A program made the position numbers and the translations under genes. Below the pieces are notes generated by a model that was given only the letters and a program-made list of their open reading frames with translations, did no database searches and was not told the DNA's origin. Positions 45,796 to 55,300 of a stretch of DNA of 64,000 nucleotides are shown here, one piece after another. Each line of letters opens with the position of its first letter. Positions within the stretch are counted from its first letter, which is position 1. The DNA is from Maribacter cobaltidurans (GTDB taxonomy: Bacteria > Bacteroidota > Bacteroidia > Flavobacteriales > Flavobacteriaceae), in assembly GCF_002269385.1 (NCBI RefSeq), contig NZ_CP022957.1:3649001-3713000 (forward strand), given 5' to 3'.

Positions 45796-47517
45796 ATGCA
45801 GATAAAAGAATCCTCCGAAGTGTATGATGTTATTATTGTAGGCTCAGGAGCTGGTGGCGGAATGGCTACCAAACAGTTAGCGGATGCAGGGTTGAATGTA
45901 GCCGTAGTAGAAGCAGGTCCATTCTTTGATCCAGCGGACCCAAAGACCATGACCCAATTAAAATGGCCATATGACTCTCCTCGTAGGGGAGCCGGTACGG
46001 ATAGGGCTTTTGGCGAATGGGATCAGTCTTGGGGAGATTGGGAAGTTGAAGGAGAACCCTATACCCATGAAGAAGGGACGGATTTTAAATGGTGGAGAGC
46101 CAGAATGCTTGGTGGTCGTACCAATCACTGGGGGCGTATTTCTCTTCGATTTGGACCCAAAGATTTTAAGGGAAAATCCAGGGATGGTCTTGGGGACGAT
46201 TGGCCCATAGGCTATGAGGACATTAAGCCTTACTACGATAAGCTGGATAAACTGATCGGGGTTTTTGGCACCAAAGAAGGTAGGGAAAATGATCCGGACG
46301 GATTTTTTCTTCCACCACCAAAACCAAGGCTGCACGAGTTATTTTATATCAATGGGGCCAAAAAGACAGGAATTCCTGTAATTCCTGGAAGGTTGTCCAT
46401 GTTGACCAAAAGAATCAATAACGAGCGTGGCGTCTGTTTTTATTGTGGTCAATGTAGTCGTTCCTGTCAGGTATATGCTGATTTCTCAGCCGGAAGCTGC
46501 CTTATTTTCCCAGCACAAAAAAACGGTGGTAAGGTTAAGCTGTTTGTCAATTGTATGGTGCGAGAGGTTACCACGAATGAAGAAGGTAAAGCTACAGGGG
46601 TATCCTACATTAATAAAGAGGACAGAAAGGAATATAAGTTAAAGGGTAAGGTTGTGGTCTTAGGTGCGTCAGCTTGTAGTTCGGCCCGAATTTTATTGAA
46701 TAGTAAAAGTAAACAACACCCCAACGGATTGGGCAACAGCAGTGATGTCGTTGGAAGATATTTGCATGATTCCACAGGTGCCAGTGCTTCCGGTGTCATT
46801 CCAGGTTTATTGAACCGAAAAACCTCCTATAATGAAGATGGAGTAGGAGGTATGCACGTCTATTCTCCATGGTGGGGTGATAACTCTAAACTGGACTTCC
46901 CAAGAGGCTACCATATTGAGGTATGGGGCGGAATGGGTCAGCCAAATTATGGTTTCGGATTTGACCCCAATGGCATGAACAAGTTCTTTGGGCTTAAAGT
47001 GGGAGGATACGGTGATAGCCTAAGGGATGATGTCAAAAAATACTATGGTTCCGTAATTGGATTTGGTGGCCGTGGTGAAGCTATTGCCTTTAGGGAAAAC
47101 CGATGTGAAATAGATCCGACCACTGTAGATAAATACGGTATTCCGGTCTTGAAATTCAATTATAAGCATTCCCAGTATGAAATAAACCAGGCCAAGCATA
47201 TGCAGGACACTTTTGAGGAACTTATTCATAATATGGGAGGTATTCCTTTAAGTGAAAAGCCAGGAAAGGACCAGAACTATGGTTTATTGGCTCCTGGACA
47301 GATTATTCATGAGGTGGGAACAACCCGAATGGGAAATGACCCAAAAACTTCCGTGACCAACAAATACCAACAGTTACACGATTGTGATAATGTGTTCATC
47401 GTGGATGCAGGGCCTTTCGTTTCCCAAGCGGATAAGAACTGTACATGGACCATTATGGCATTGTCTTGGAGGGCATCGGACTATATCATTGAACAATTGA
47501 AGCAACAAAATATTTAA
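45796..47517 (+). CDS. GMC family dehydrogenase, large subunit
   Basis: A 573-residue GMC oxidoreductase. The FAD motif is GSGAGGGMATKQLADAGLNV near residue 16, the second GMC motif is the RMLGGRTNHWGR segment, and the C-terminal catalytic region is NCTWTIMALSWRASDYI. A cysteine cluster, CFYCGQCSRSCQ, near residues 213-224 could hold an Fe-S cluster as in FAD-dependent glucose or glycoside dehydrogenases. It has no signal peptide of its own; such subunits travel with a Tat-dependent small subunit, and the next gene is one. The pair probably oxidises a sugar or glycoside in the periplasm. Confidence 0.88.
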   Translation: MQIKESSEVYDVIIVGSGAGGGMATKQLADAGLNVAVVEAGPFFDPADPKTMTQLKWPYDSPRRGAGTDRAFGEWDQSWGDWEVEGEPYTHEEGTDFKWWRARMLGGRTNHWGRISLRFGPKDFKGKSRDGLGDDWPIGYEDIKPYYDKLDKLIGVFGTKEGRENDPDGFFLPPPKPRLHELFYINGAKKTGIPVIPGRLSMLTKRINNERGVCFYCGQCSRSCQVYADFSAGSCLIFPAQKNGGKVKLFVNCMVREVTTNEEGKATGVSYINKEDRKEYKLKGKVVVLGASACSSARILLNSKSKQHPNGLGNSSDVVGRYLHDSTGASASGVIPGLLNRKTSYNEDGVGGMHVYSPWWGDNSKLDFPRGYHIEVWGGMGQPNYGFGFDPNGMNKFFGLKVGGYGDSLRDDVKKYYGSVIGFGGRGEAIAFRENRCEIDPTTVDKYGIPVLKFNYKHSQYEINQAKHMQDTFEELIHNMGGIPLSEKPGKDQNYGLLAPGQIIHEVGTTRMGNDPKTSVTNKYQQLHDCDNVFIVDAGPFVSQADKNCTWTIMALSWRASDYIIEQLKQQNI

Positions 47518-47521
47518 GAAG

Positions 47522-48244
47522 ATGGATAGAAGAAAAAGTTTACAGACCCTAATTCTAGGTGGAGCCGCAGCTGGTTCTGGTTTGGTTTTCAATGCATGTA
47601 AAACGGAAAACACGGAAACCATAGACCAGGCCATCACGGAAAGCAGTGATAAATATTTTGGAAGGACCCCAGAAGAATTGGAACGATTGGAAAAGTTACA
47701 GGCGGAAACCTTATTTAACGACCATGAAATGGAAACAATAGCCGCTTTAAGTGTAGTGATACTTCCTCCGAAGGAACCCCATGGCGGGCCTATTGAGGCC
47801 GGTGTGCCGGACTTGGTAGAATTTATGGGTAAGGATATCCCTGAAATGGCACCCACACTTCTGGGAGGTCTGATGTGGCTGGACCATAAAAGCAATACGG
47901 AATTTGGAACCGAATTTAAATCGGCAACCTTGGAACAACAAAAGCAGATCTGTGATGAGATTTGTTGGCACGACATTGAAAAACCCCTGTCTGAACAACC
48001 TTTGGAAATTCAATTCTTTTATATGATGCGTGGCTTAACCGTAACGGGCTACTATACCTCAAAAGTGGGAATAGAAGATTTAGGCTATAAGGGCAATCAA
48101 CCCAATGTGTGGGACGGGGTTCCACAGGATGTTCTGGACCAACATGGTGTGGCCTATGATCCAGAATGGATTGCCAAATGTGTGGACCAAAGCAAACGAA
48201 ATGTCATTGCAGAATGGGACGATGAAGGCAATCTACTCACATAA
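47522..48244 (+). CDS. Gluconate 2-dehydrogenase subunit 3 family protein (GMC partner)
   Basis: A 240-residue small subunit. The N-terminus MDRRKSLQTLILGGAAAGSG with a following NACK is a Tat-like and lipoprotein-like signal. The body has FNDHEMETIAALSVVILPP, the family's hallmark, and QIQFFYMMRGLTVTGYYTSK-type C-terminal segments. Such subunits carry the GMC partner across the membrane and complete its electron-transfer path. It is 4 nt after the large subunit. The same two-subunit arrangement is found in glycoside 3-dehydrogenases (LacC-LacA type). Confidence 0.88.
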   Translation: MDRRKSLQTLILGGAAAGSGLVFNACKTENTETIDQAITESSDKYFGRTPEELERLEKLQAETLFNDHEMETIAALSVVILPPKEPHGGPIEAGVPDLVEFMGKDIPEMAPTLLGGLMWLDHKSNTEFGTEFKSATLEQQKQICDEICWHDIEKPLSEQPLEIQFFYMMRGLTVTGYYTSKVGIEDLGYKGNQPNVWDGVPQDVLDQHGVAYDPEWIAKCVDQSKRNVIAEWDDEGNLLT

Positions 48245-48254
48245 ATAAAAGAAA

Positions 48255-49073
48255 ATGAAAAAATATCTTACGTTACTGGTAATAGCATGTTTAGCCATCA
48301 CTACCAATGCTCAGGAAGTCGGTTTGCAATTGTATAGTTTAAGGAACCAATTCAAAGACGATGTCCCAGGAACTTTGAAGCTTATCAATTCTTGGGGTAT
48401 TTCAAAAATTGAAGGTGGGGGTACTTATGGTATGCCCATGGAAGACTTTCAAGGTCTTTTGAAAGAAAATAACCTACATGTGGTTAGCGTGGGAGCAAGT
48501 TTCGAAGATTTGGAAAAGAATGTGGACAAGGTTATACAGAACGCCAAGGATTTTGGTGCTAAATATGTGATGTGTGCCTGGGTTCCCCATGACGGAAATA
48601 ACTGGGGATTGGAAGAAACCAAACATGCTACGGATGTTTTCAATAGTGCAGGAAAGCGATTAAAGGAAGAGGGGCTTACTTTGGCCTACCATGCCCACGG
48701 TTACGAATTCAGGCCCTATGATGAGGGTACTTTCTTCGATTATATGGCCAAAAATGCCACGGACTTCACTTTTGAGCTTGATGTATATTGGGCAAAACAT
48801 GGTGGCGCAGATCCCGTGGCCCTTATGAAAAAATATCCCGGTAAGATGACCTTATTACATTTAAAGGACATGGAGCATGGGGTAAAAGGTAACAATACGG
48901 GCCATGAAGATGTGGAGACCAATGTGGTTTTGGGGGCAGGTCAGGTCGATATTGCTGGCGTTGTTGCCGAAGCTAAGAAACTTGGTTTGGAGTATATGTT
49001 CATTGAGGATGAATCAAGCCGAGTGGTGGAACAGGTTCCAGAAAGTTTAGAGTATTTGAAAAGTTTAAAGTAG
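48255..49073 (+). CDS. Secreted sugar isomerase/epimerase-like TIM-barrel protein
   Basis: A 272-residue protein with a signal peptide (cut near TNAQ). It belongs to the xylose-isomerase-like TIM-barrel family (AP endonuclease 2 superfamily): EVGLQLYSLRNQFKDDVPGT, LAYHAHGYEF, FELDVYWAKHGGADPV and YMFIEDESSR carry the likely metal ligands (H, E, D, H, E). It is 10 nt after the GMC partner, so three genes form one operon. Exported members may isomerise or hydrolyse keto-sugars; the exact reaction is unknown. A terminator follows. Confidence 0.85.
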   Translation: MKKYLTLLVIACLAITTNAQEVGLQLYSLRNQFKDDVPGTLKLINSWGISKIEGGGTYGMPMEDFQGLLKENNLHVVSVGASFEDLEKNVDKVIQNAKDFGAKYVMCAWVPHDGNNWGLEETKHATDVFNSAGKRLKEEGLTLAYHAHGYEFRPYDEGTFFDYMAKNATDFTFELDVYWAKHGGADPVALMKKYPGKMTLLHLKDMEHGVKGNNTGHEDVETNVVLGAGQVDIAGVVAEAKKLGLEYMFIEDESSRVVEQVPESLEYLKSLK

Positions 49074-49094
49074 TTCAAAATTGATAGATTGAGT

Positions 49095-49130
49095 TAAAGC
49101 CGTTCAATGGAAACTTTGAACGGCTTTTTG
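49095..49130 (+). terminator. Rho-independent terminator after the GMC operon
   Basis: AAAGCCGTTCAA and TTTGAACGGCTTTT arms around a short loop, followed by T residues. Confidence 0.87.
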
Positions 49131-49171
49131 TTTATAAAACCATATATTTATGGGAACATAGTTTAAATCTT

Positions 49172-50797
49172 ATGTCTCCTAAATATCTGATTACTGCATT
49201 AGTAACTTTTTTCTTGTTTGGTTGTACCAATAAGGAAAAGGAAGATCCAAATAGGATCTTCGAAGATTTACCCAATATTGTTTGGTTAGTGGCGGAGGAT
49301 CAATCTCCTGAATGGTTTCCCATGTACGGGGATTCCACGATTCCCTTGCCTAATTTGGAGTCTCTTGCAGCTGATGGGGTGGTCTTTACCAATGCGGTAG
49401 CACCGGTTCCGGTGTGTGCCCCAGCCAGAAGTGCGATTATTACGGGCATGTATCCCACGACCTTGGGAACCCATAATATGAGAACGCACAAACCTTGGGC
49501 ACCAATCAATGAACCTCTATTGGACAGTTTACCCAGTTACTCCCCAGTAGTACCGGAAGGAGTTAAAATGTTTACGGAATACCTTCGGAAAATTGGATAT
49601 TATACGGCCAATGGCCCCAAAGAGGATTATAATTTTGAAAAGACAGATGCCGCTTGGGATGAAAGCAGCAATAAGGCCCATTGGCGAAAACGGAAAAAGG
49701 ACCAGCCATTTTTTGTCGTCTTCAATTACTCCGTTTGCCATGAGTCCCAAATTTGGGCTAGGGGAAAGGATTCCATTTTTGTGGACCCAAATGCATTGAC
49801 TGTGCCACCCTACTTTCCGGATACCGATGTGGTACGTCATGATTTGGCCGTTAATTACAGCAATCTCAAAAGATTGGATAATCAGGCAGGGAAAATTTTG
49901 GACCAATTAAAGGAGGATGGACTTTATGAAAACACCATTATCTTCTTTTATGGGGACCATGGAGGACCCTTTCCACGTCATAAAAGGGCATTGTACGATA
50001 CCGGGGTAAAAGTACCTTTGATCATTAAATTTCCCAAAAATAAAAATGCAGGAAGCTATGACGACCGTTTGATAAGTTTTATAGATTATGCCCCAACACT
50101 ACTTTCGCTAGCAGGTATTGAACCGCCAAAAGTTATGCAGGGCGTGGCACAATTTGGGAAGTATGAGGTCAAAAAGAAACCCAAATATACGTTCCACACG
50201 TCAGATAGATTCGATGAAATATATGACCGTTTAAGGGCCATCCGTAGCAAGCGTTTTAAATATATCAAAAGCTATAATACCAATTTGAGTCATGCCTTAC
50301 CGGTATCTTATCGGGAGCAAATGCCTTTGATGCAGGAATTACGGAAACTATTTGATGCCGATAAATTGAATGAAGAGCAAGCGGCTTGGTTACAACCGAA
50401 TAAACCTGAGGAAGAACTGTACGACTTGCAAAAAGATCCCTATGAACTAAACAATCTGGCGGACCTTCCCGAAATGGAGGATACCCTAGTTTTTTATCGT
50501 AATATTTTGAATGAATGGATAAAGGATACCAAGGATTTAGGAAGGATTCCGGAGCGCGACTTGATCAGTAATTGGCTTCCCAATGGAGAAATACAAAAAT
50601 TACCGGCCTTGGAGGTTGAGGTAAAGGATTCCGTAATCGAATTAATTTCACCTAAAAGGGATGCTACGATTGTTTGGAAAAGCCCTAAGGATTCCATTTG
50701 GAACGTCTACACAAAGCCTTTGCCAACTGGTATGCCCATAGAAGCCAAGGCAGAACGAATTGGATATCAGGATAGTGAAATAATCAGGATGGAATAG
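49172..50797 (+). CDS. Sulfatase (S1 family) lipoprotein
   Basis: A 541-residue formylglycine-type sulfatase. The N-terminus LFGCTNKEK is a lipobox. The maturation motif is VCAPARSAIITG, with cysteine at the position converted to formylglycine and the expected arginine four residues on; other metal/catalytic regions are NIVWLVAEDQSPEW and IIFFYGDHGGPFPRHK. S1 sulfatases remove sulfate from marine polysaccharides or host glycans. No linked glycan transporter (SusCD) is in the window. It needs an anaerobic-type or FGE-type maturase encoded elsewhere. The substrate is unknown. Confidence 0.9.
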   Translation: MSPKYLITALVTFFLFGCTNKEKEDPNRIFEDLPNIVWLVAEDQSPEWFPMYGDSTIPLPNLESLAADGVVFTNAVAPVPVCAPARSAIITGMYPTTLGTHNMRTHKPWAPINEPLLDSLPSYSPVVPEGVKMFTEYLRKIGYYTANGPKEDYNFEKTDAAWDESSNKAHWRKRKKDQPFFVVFNYSVCHESQIWARGKDSIFVDPNALTVPPYFPDTDVVRHDLAVNYSNLKRLDNQAGKILDQLKEDGLYENTIIFFYGDHGGPFPRHKRALYDTGVKVPLIIKFPKNKNAGSYDDRLISFIDYAPTLLSLAGIEPPKVMQGVAQFGKYEVKKKPKYTFHTSDRFDEIYDRLRAIRSKRFKYIKSYNTNLSHALPVSYREQMPLMQELRKLFDADKLNEEQAAWLQPNKPEEELYDLQKDPYELNNLADLPEMEDTLVFYRNILNEWIKDTKDLGRIPERDLISNWLPNGEIQKLPALEVEVKDSVIELISPKRDATIVWKSPKDSIWNVYTKPLPTGMPIEAKAERIGYQDSEIIRME

Positions 50798-50863
50798 AGG
50801 TTCTTACGTTGATTGGCAAAAGTCTAGAAAGGACAATACCATAAACCATTCTTTTCAACCCAA

Positions 50864-51838
50864 TTAATAAAGCCCAGCTTTCTGTAAAGCTGAACTCAGC
50901 ACCAACACCGAACTTTCAAAACTCTTTTTCAATAAGGTATCGGCGTCCATGGATTCCCAATAGCCCTTATTGAAAAGCTCTACTGAAAATGCACCTCTGA
51001 AACCGGCTTCATAAAGTTTTGGGACTACATAGTCAAAAGGACAAACCCCTTCTCCGGGTAGAACACGATCTGCATCGGTCAACTTATCGTATGTAGGTTC
51101 TGCCGGATAATCGTTCATGTGCATAACAGGTAATTTGGCCCCATTGATCACGTCAACGGTGTCCCAAGAATTTCCACCTCGGTGTACGTGATAAAAATCC
51201 AAAAGTATGGAAGCTTTAGGGTGACCGGTTGCTATGACTATTTGCGCACAGTCCGAAATTTTATGAAGGGCACCCATGCCCCATAGTTCAAGTACGGGAA
51301 TGACACCCGTTTCTTCCTCTAAATCCAGGATAGCCTTGTATCGGTCTGCATATTCCTGCATTTTTGATGGTTCCAGTTTGGAAAGTCCCATTATGGGAGC
51401 AGCTATATAACTACCACCCAATTCCTTGATGATATTCATTTCCTCTCGGAGTTGGTTGATGGCCTTTTCCCTTTTTTCTGATTCATCGCTACACCATTCC
51501 GAAAAACCAATGATGTTTTCCAGTTTAAGATTTCCTTCCTCTAACTTTCTTTTTAAGGATTCTGTGCTTCCTCCTTGATCTAGATAGGTCATGATGTCCC
51601 GCATCCAAAGTTCAATACCGTCGAATCCTGCGGCTGCAACCTTTTCAATCTGTACATCAACCGGTAACTTATAAGCCATTAAGGTTGAAGTGTTTAAACT
51701 GACTCGGAAGGGTAAGGAATGATCAAGTGGGGATTTGGAATATATATTTTTAGCAAAGGCAGATGCTGTTGAAACGGATAGGGCCAAAAGGCTTCCACTT
51801 TTGATTGCCTGTCTTCTTGATATTTTTGATTGGTTCAT
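50864..51838 (-). CDS. TIM-barrel sugar isomerase/epimerase-like protein with Tat signal
   Basis: A 324-residue protein starting with a twin-arginine signal (KISRRQAIKSGSLLALS). The body is the xylose-isomerase-like barrel: GFDGIELWMRDIMTYLDQ, SYIAAPIMGLSKL, VPVLELWGMG (glutamate), SILLDFYHVHRGG (D, H) and FSVELFNKGYW (glutamate). Its exported location suggests work in the same periplasmic sugar conversion as the GMC operon, but only family membership is certain. It is 38 nt downstream of the GH130-like gene on the minus strand and probably co-transcribed with it. It is convergent with the sulfatase. Confidence 0.85.
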   Translation of the reverse strand: MNQSKISRRQAIKSGSLLALSVSTASAFAKNIYSKSPLDHSLPFRVSLNTSTLMAYKLPVDVQIEKVAAAGFDGIELWMRDIMTYLDQGGSTESLKRKLEEGNLKLENIIGFSEWCSDESEKREKAINQLREEMNIIKELGGSYIAAPIMGLSKLEPSKMQEYADRYKAILDLEEETGVIPVLELWGMGALHKISDCAQIVIATGHPKASILLDFYHVHRGGNSWDTVDVINGAKLPVMHMNDYPAEPTYDKLTDADRVLPGEGVCPFDYVVPKLYEAGFRGAFSVELFNKGYWESMDADTLLKKSFESSVLVLSSALQKAGLY

Positions 51839-51876
51839 TTTATGTTTTTAAAATATGTAATAATAACTAAAATAAT

Positions 51877-52998
51877 CTATTCCTTTATCGCTAATCCCAC
51901 CATGGAATCGGCTGTTCCATAATATAAAAACCATTGGTCCCTAAAATAGACCAATCCTTGAATAAAGGTTGTTCCGGCCTTATATTGACCGCTGACTTCA
52001 TGCGGTAGGCTTGGGCAAATAAAAGGGGTTTCCAGTCTGGAAATCATTTTGGAAGGATTATCCTTGTCGAACAAGACTTGTCCGCCGCAGTAGGTACCTT
52101 CCGGATACTTATCCGTTGCACCTTCCCCAGATAGGTTTTTTCCATTATATAATAATAGAATACCATTTTCCGTGTAAAGCGCTGGGGGACCTGGTTCTGT
52201 TAAATGGCTGTCAAACTTGTTTAAAGTGGGTTTAAAAACATGAAGCAGCTCTCCGTTATCATCCAATAAGGGAGTCCAATCGATTCCGTTTTCACTTTCT
52301 GCCAGGTTTACGAAAAGTTCCCCCCAATACATGAGGTATTTACCATTGAATTTTTTGGCAATCAATCGGCCATCCGTTAATTTGGTAACCACGGATCCGG
52401 ATTTACTCCAAATATCCAAGAATTTACCATCATAGGCTTTTTGAAAAATGGGTCCGTAATTGATCCAAGTTTTCAGATTTTTTGAGGAAGCAACCGACAA
52501 TCTTGCTACATCCTTGTTCCAACTGGTATAGTACATCAGGTAGGTGCCATCAGGGGTTTCAATGACCCTGGGATCTTCCATTCCCCCGGGGTAATCCCAT
52601 TTCTTGAATTCATCATCTTGAGGAAAAAAAACGGGTTCCGGATATTTGGTGAAGTCGATTCCGTTGGTGCTATAGGCTAAGCCTATCCGGGAAGTACGGC
52701 CACCCAAAATAGCATCGGGATTGTCCTCTGCCCTAAAAAGAAGAAAAACCGTATCGTTTCTGACAATGGCTCCCGGATTAAATACATCCGCTTTTTGCCA
52801 TTGGACCACATTCCCTGTCATCGGGTCCGTAAATACAAAAGAAGAGTCCGGGATCATAATGGGGTTTTTATCGGCCTTTTCAAAACCTAGCATCCATTTG
52901 GATAGGGGTTCCGTTTCTTCTTGTTTTGTTTCGGTAGATGTATTTTTACAACAAGTAAGCAAAGCAAGCAGTATTATGGGGAGAATTCTAGAAGACAT
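51877..52998 (-). CDS. GH130-like glycosidase/phosphorylase lipoprotein
   Basis: A 373-residue five-bladed beta-propeller protein with a lipoprotein signal (LLTCCKNTS). Motifs fit GH130: DVFNPGAIVRNDTVFLLFRA, TSRIGLAYSTNGIDF, and YPGGMEDPRVIETPDGTYLM. GH130 enzymes act on beta-mannosides as phosphorylases or hydrolases; phosphorylases are cytoplasmic, so surface or periplasmic location favours hydrolysis. Related GH43/GH32-type propellers are the alternative. It is the first gene of a minus-strand pair with the TIM-barrel protein. Confidence 0.78.
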   Translation of the reverse strand: MSSRILPIILLALLTCCKNTSTETKQEETEPLSKWMLGFEKADKNPIMIPDSSFVFTDPMTGNVVQWQKADVFNPGAIVRNDTVFLLFRAEDNPDAILGGRTSRIGLAYSTNGIDFTKYPEPVFFPQDDEFKKWDYPGGMEDPRVIETPDGTYLMYYTSWNKDVARLSVASSKNLKTWINYGPIFQKAYDGKFLDIWSKSGSVVTKLTDGRLIAKKFNGKYLMYWGELFVNLAESENGIDWTPLLDDNGELLHVFKPTLNKFDSHLTEPGPPALYTENGILLLYNGKNLSGEGATDKYPEGTYCGGQVLFDKDNPSKMISRLETPFICPSLPHEVSGQYKAGTTFIQGLVYFRDQWFLYYGTADSMVGLAIKE

Positions 52999-53145
52999 TT
53001 TTTTGGATTTTGTTTGACTGTGAGTGGTTAAGGTACTAATAATTCGATTTAGGACGATGGAACAATCAGGAAATCGGTTTTGAATCCTTTGACACTCTAG
53101 GAAGTTGATTGAAATAAATGTATTTTAAACCCCTTAAAACCCAAG

Positions 53146-53868
53146 ATGAAATATTTTTTTTACAGCATTGTCCTACTCTCTTTTTTGTCCTGTAAAAATG
53201 GTGAAAAGGTAGAAAAGGAAGAAACATCCAACATAGTGGAAAAGAAGGGGGAGAAGAAAATCATCCAGGACGAAAAAACGGAATCTCCACAAGTACATTT
53301 AAAGTCCTTTGATGGATTGGCGGATACCACTTTTATACGTTTGGCGGACTACAGTGCAGATTTCGCATATGATATGCGTTATGCCACGGAAAACAACTTT
53401 TTGAAGGCCAAGGTCTATGATTGTTCGGAATGTTACACTAGGGTTAAAACGGCCAAGGCCTTGATTGCCGCGAATAAGGACTTTATGGAAAAGGGAGTAA
53501 AAATAAAGTTTTATGATTGCTATAGGCCAAACTCCGTACAATATAAGATGTGGAAGATTGTTCCCAATCCCCAGTATGTGGCGAATCCGGTAAAGGGTTC
53601 AATTCACAATAAAGGAGGGGCAGTAGACATCACCTTGGTAGATATGGATGGTGAGGAACTGAACATGGGAACCGATTTCGATTTTTTTGGAAAAAGGGCC
53701 TATCATGACAATATGGACCTTCCACAAGAGATTCTGGACAACAGAAAGCTATTAAAGGAAACAATGGAAAAACACGGATTTTGGTCTATACGGACCGAGT
53801 GGTGGCATTATAATCTTTCATCGGCATCCAACGAAAAAATAGCCGACTTTAAATGGGACTGCGAATAA
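53146..53868 (+). CDS. D-alanyl-D-alanine dipeptidase (M15D, VanX-like) lipoprotein
   Basis: A 240-residue zinc peptidase. A lipobox (LSFLSCKNG) anchors it. The M15 zinc motif SIHNKGGAVDITL supplies H and D, and the C-terminal EWWHYNL supplies the catalytic glutamate and third zinc ligand. It cleaves D-Ala-D-Ala, for peptidoglycan turnover or use of the dipeptide. There are no vanH/vanA resistance genes nearby, so a vancomycin-resistance role is unlikely. Confidence 0.9.
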   Translation: MKYFFYSIVLLSFLSCKNGEKVEKEETSNIVEKKGEKKIIQDEKTESPQVHLKSFDGLADTTFIRLADYSADFAYDMRYATENNFLKAKVYDCSECYTRVKTAKALIAANKDFMEKGVKIKFYDCYRPNSVQYKMWKIVPNPQYVANPVKGSIHNKGGAVDITLVDMDGEELNMGTDFDFFGKRAYHDNMDLPQEILDNRKLLKETMEKHGFWSIRTEWWHYNLSSASNEKIADFKWDCE

Positions 53869-53918
53869 ATAATTCTGAAAACTATTGGATAAAACGGACA
53901 ATAATAATTTTTAAACAC

Positions 53919-54833
53919 ATGAAAAGTATACTTATTGGCACTTTGCTGTTAATGACCATAACAGTACAATCACAAGACACTATAATGCCCTTGTGGCCCG
54001 ATGGAAAAATTCCGAATCAGCTAAAAACTGATGAAAAGGAAATCCATGAAATTGAGGGTATATTAAGAATCAGTAAGGTACAAAAGCCAACCATTGAAGT
54101 GTATTTGCCAGCGCAAAGAAATGCAACTGGAGAAGCCATGTTAATTTTCCCTGGAGGAGGCTATGGTATTTTGGCCTATGACTGGGAAGGGACGGATATT
54201 GCCAAGTTCTTGAATAGTAAGGGAATTGCCGGAATCGTTGTTAAATATAGACTTCCATCTGATGTTTCTCAGACAGATAAACAAAATGTTCCCCTAATAG
54301 ATGCCCAGAGAGCCATACGACTTGTTCGCGCAAACGCCGAAGGTTGGAACATAAAACCGGATAAAATTGGAATTATCGGATTCTCTGCAGGCGGACATTT
54401 GGCTTCTACTTTGGGAACCCATTTTGATGAGAGGGTATATGCTGAAGTAGACGATGGAGATAATGAAAGTGCGCGTCCAGATTTTATGGCGTTGGGGTAT
54501 CCGGTGATTACTTTTGGGATTAATACGCATGGAGGGTCTAGGAAAAACTTGATTGGAGAAAGTCCTTCAGAAGCTATGCTCGAACACTTTTCAAATGAAA
54601 AACAGGTAACTGCGAACACACCTCCCACATTTTTAATGCATGCTACGGATGATGGGGCGGTACCGGTAGAAAACAGCTTACTGTTCTTTCAAGCCTTAAT
54701 GGACAACGGTGTCTCTGCTACCATGCATATCTATCCCAAAGGAGGACATGGTTTCTCCTTGGCCAGAAATGATGAACACTTGCGCGGCTGGACGGAAAGA
54801 ATGTTTGAATGGATAGAAAGCCTTCGCAAGTAA
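53919..54833 (+). CDS. Secreted alpha/beta hydrolase (acetylxylan-esterase-like)
   Basis: A 304-residue hydrolase with a signal peptide (cut near VQSQ). Motifs: IFPGGGYGILAYDWEGTDIA (oxyanion hole), nucleophile IIGFSAGGHLAST, and FLMHATDDGAVPVENSL plus KGGHGFSLARN for the acid and histidine. It closely resembles the N-terminal domain of the two-domain esterase at 30673-32667 and BD-FAE-type acetyl esterases. The start at 53919 is preferred over an in-frame ATG at 53853, which overlaps the dipeptidase gene and gives no signal peptide at the N-terminus. It is the last protein-coding gene before the tRNA. Confidence 0.85.
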   Translation: MKSILIGTLLLMTITVQSQDTIMPLWPDGKIPNQLKTDEKEIHEIEGILRISKVQKPTIEVYLPAQRNATGEAMLIFPGGGYGILAYDWEGTDIAKFLNSKGIAGIVVKYRLPSDVSQTDKQNVPLIDAQRAIRLVRANAEGWNIKPDKIGIIGFSAGGHLASTLGTHFDERVYAEVDDGDNESARPDFMALGYPVITFGINTHGGSRKNLIGESPSEAMLEHFSNEKQVTANTPPTFLMHATDDGAVPVENSLLFFQALMDNGVSATMHIYPKGGHGFSLARNDEHLRGWTERMFEWIESLRK

Positions 54834-54889
54834 ATTTTATAAAAAGATAGGGAGTAATCTATTTTACTTTTTTATTTTTGCCATCCGAA

Positions 54890-54940
54890 TTCGGGATGTA
54901 GCCCTTCGACTACGCTCAGGATAAACTGCACTACGGTGTG
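54890..54940. repeat. Degenerate REP arm and 13-bp copy of the tRNA-Pro 5' end
   Basis: TTCGGGATGTAGC at 54890-54902 is identical to 54998-55010, which includes the first 11 bases of tRNA-Pro. It is followed by a diverged repeat arm (CCTTCGACTACGCTCAGGAT). Confidence 0.6.
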
Positions 54941-54999
54941 GTTGTTTCTAGTCGAAAAACTACAAAGCAAACCTATATTTGGTTTTTTAAATTCTATTT

Positions 55000-55076
<77 letters not shown>

Positions 55077-55090
55077 AACCTTTTCAAGTA

Positions 55091-55136
55091 AAAACAAAAC
55101 ACTGTTAATCTTATGATTTTTCAGTGTTTTGTGTTT
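55091..55136 (+). terminator. Hairpin terminator after tRNA-Pro
   Basis: AACAAAACACTG and CAGTGTTTTGTG arms are separated by a 17-nt loop and followed by TTTTT. Confidence 0.7.
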
Positions 55137-55300
55137 TTGGGCATATCGTTTGAATTCATTTAAAACCATTTAAAATCATAATAAGCGTGTTCCCATCGGG
55201 AGCAAACACTTACAGTTCTTGTTCTAACTTTAAATGACTTTTAGAACCAGTTTTCTTGCGTTTTGACTTTCACAGTATTAATACTCTAAAAGGTTATAAC

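Noticed and set aside
48255..51838. TIM-barrel proteins as additional xylose isomerases or hydroxypyruvate isomerases
   Set aside because: Both carry export signals and lack the full xylose isomerase landmarks; only the broad barrel family can be supported.
53146..53868. VanX-like dipeptidase as a sign of vancomycin resistance
   Set aside because: No vanH, ligase or VanRS genes are adjacent; M15D dipeptidases are common in Gram-negative cell-wall turnover.
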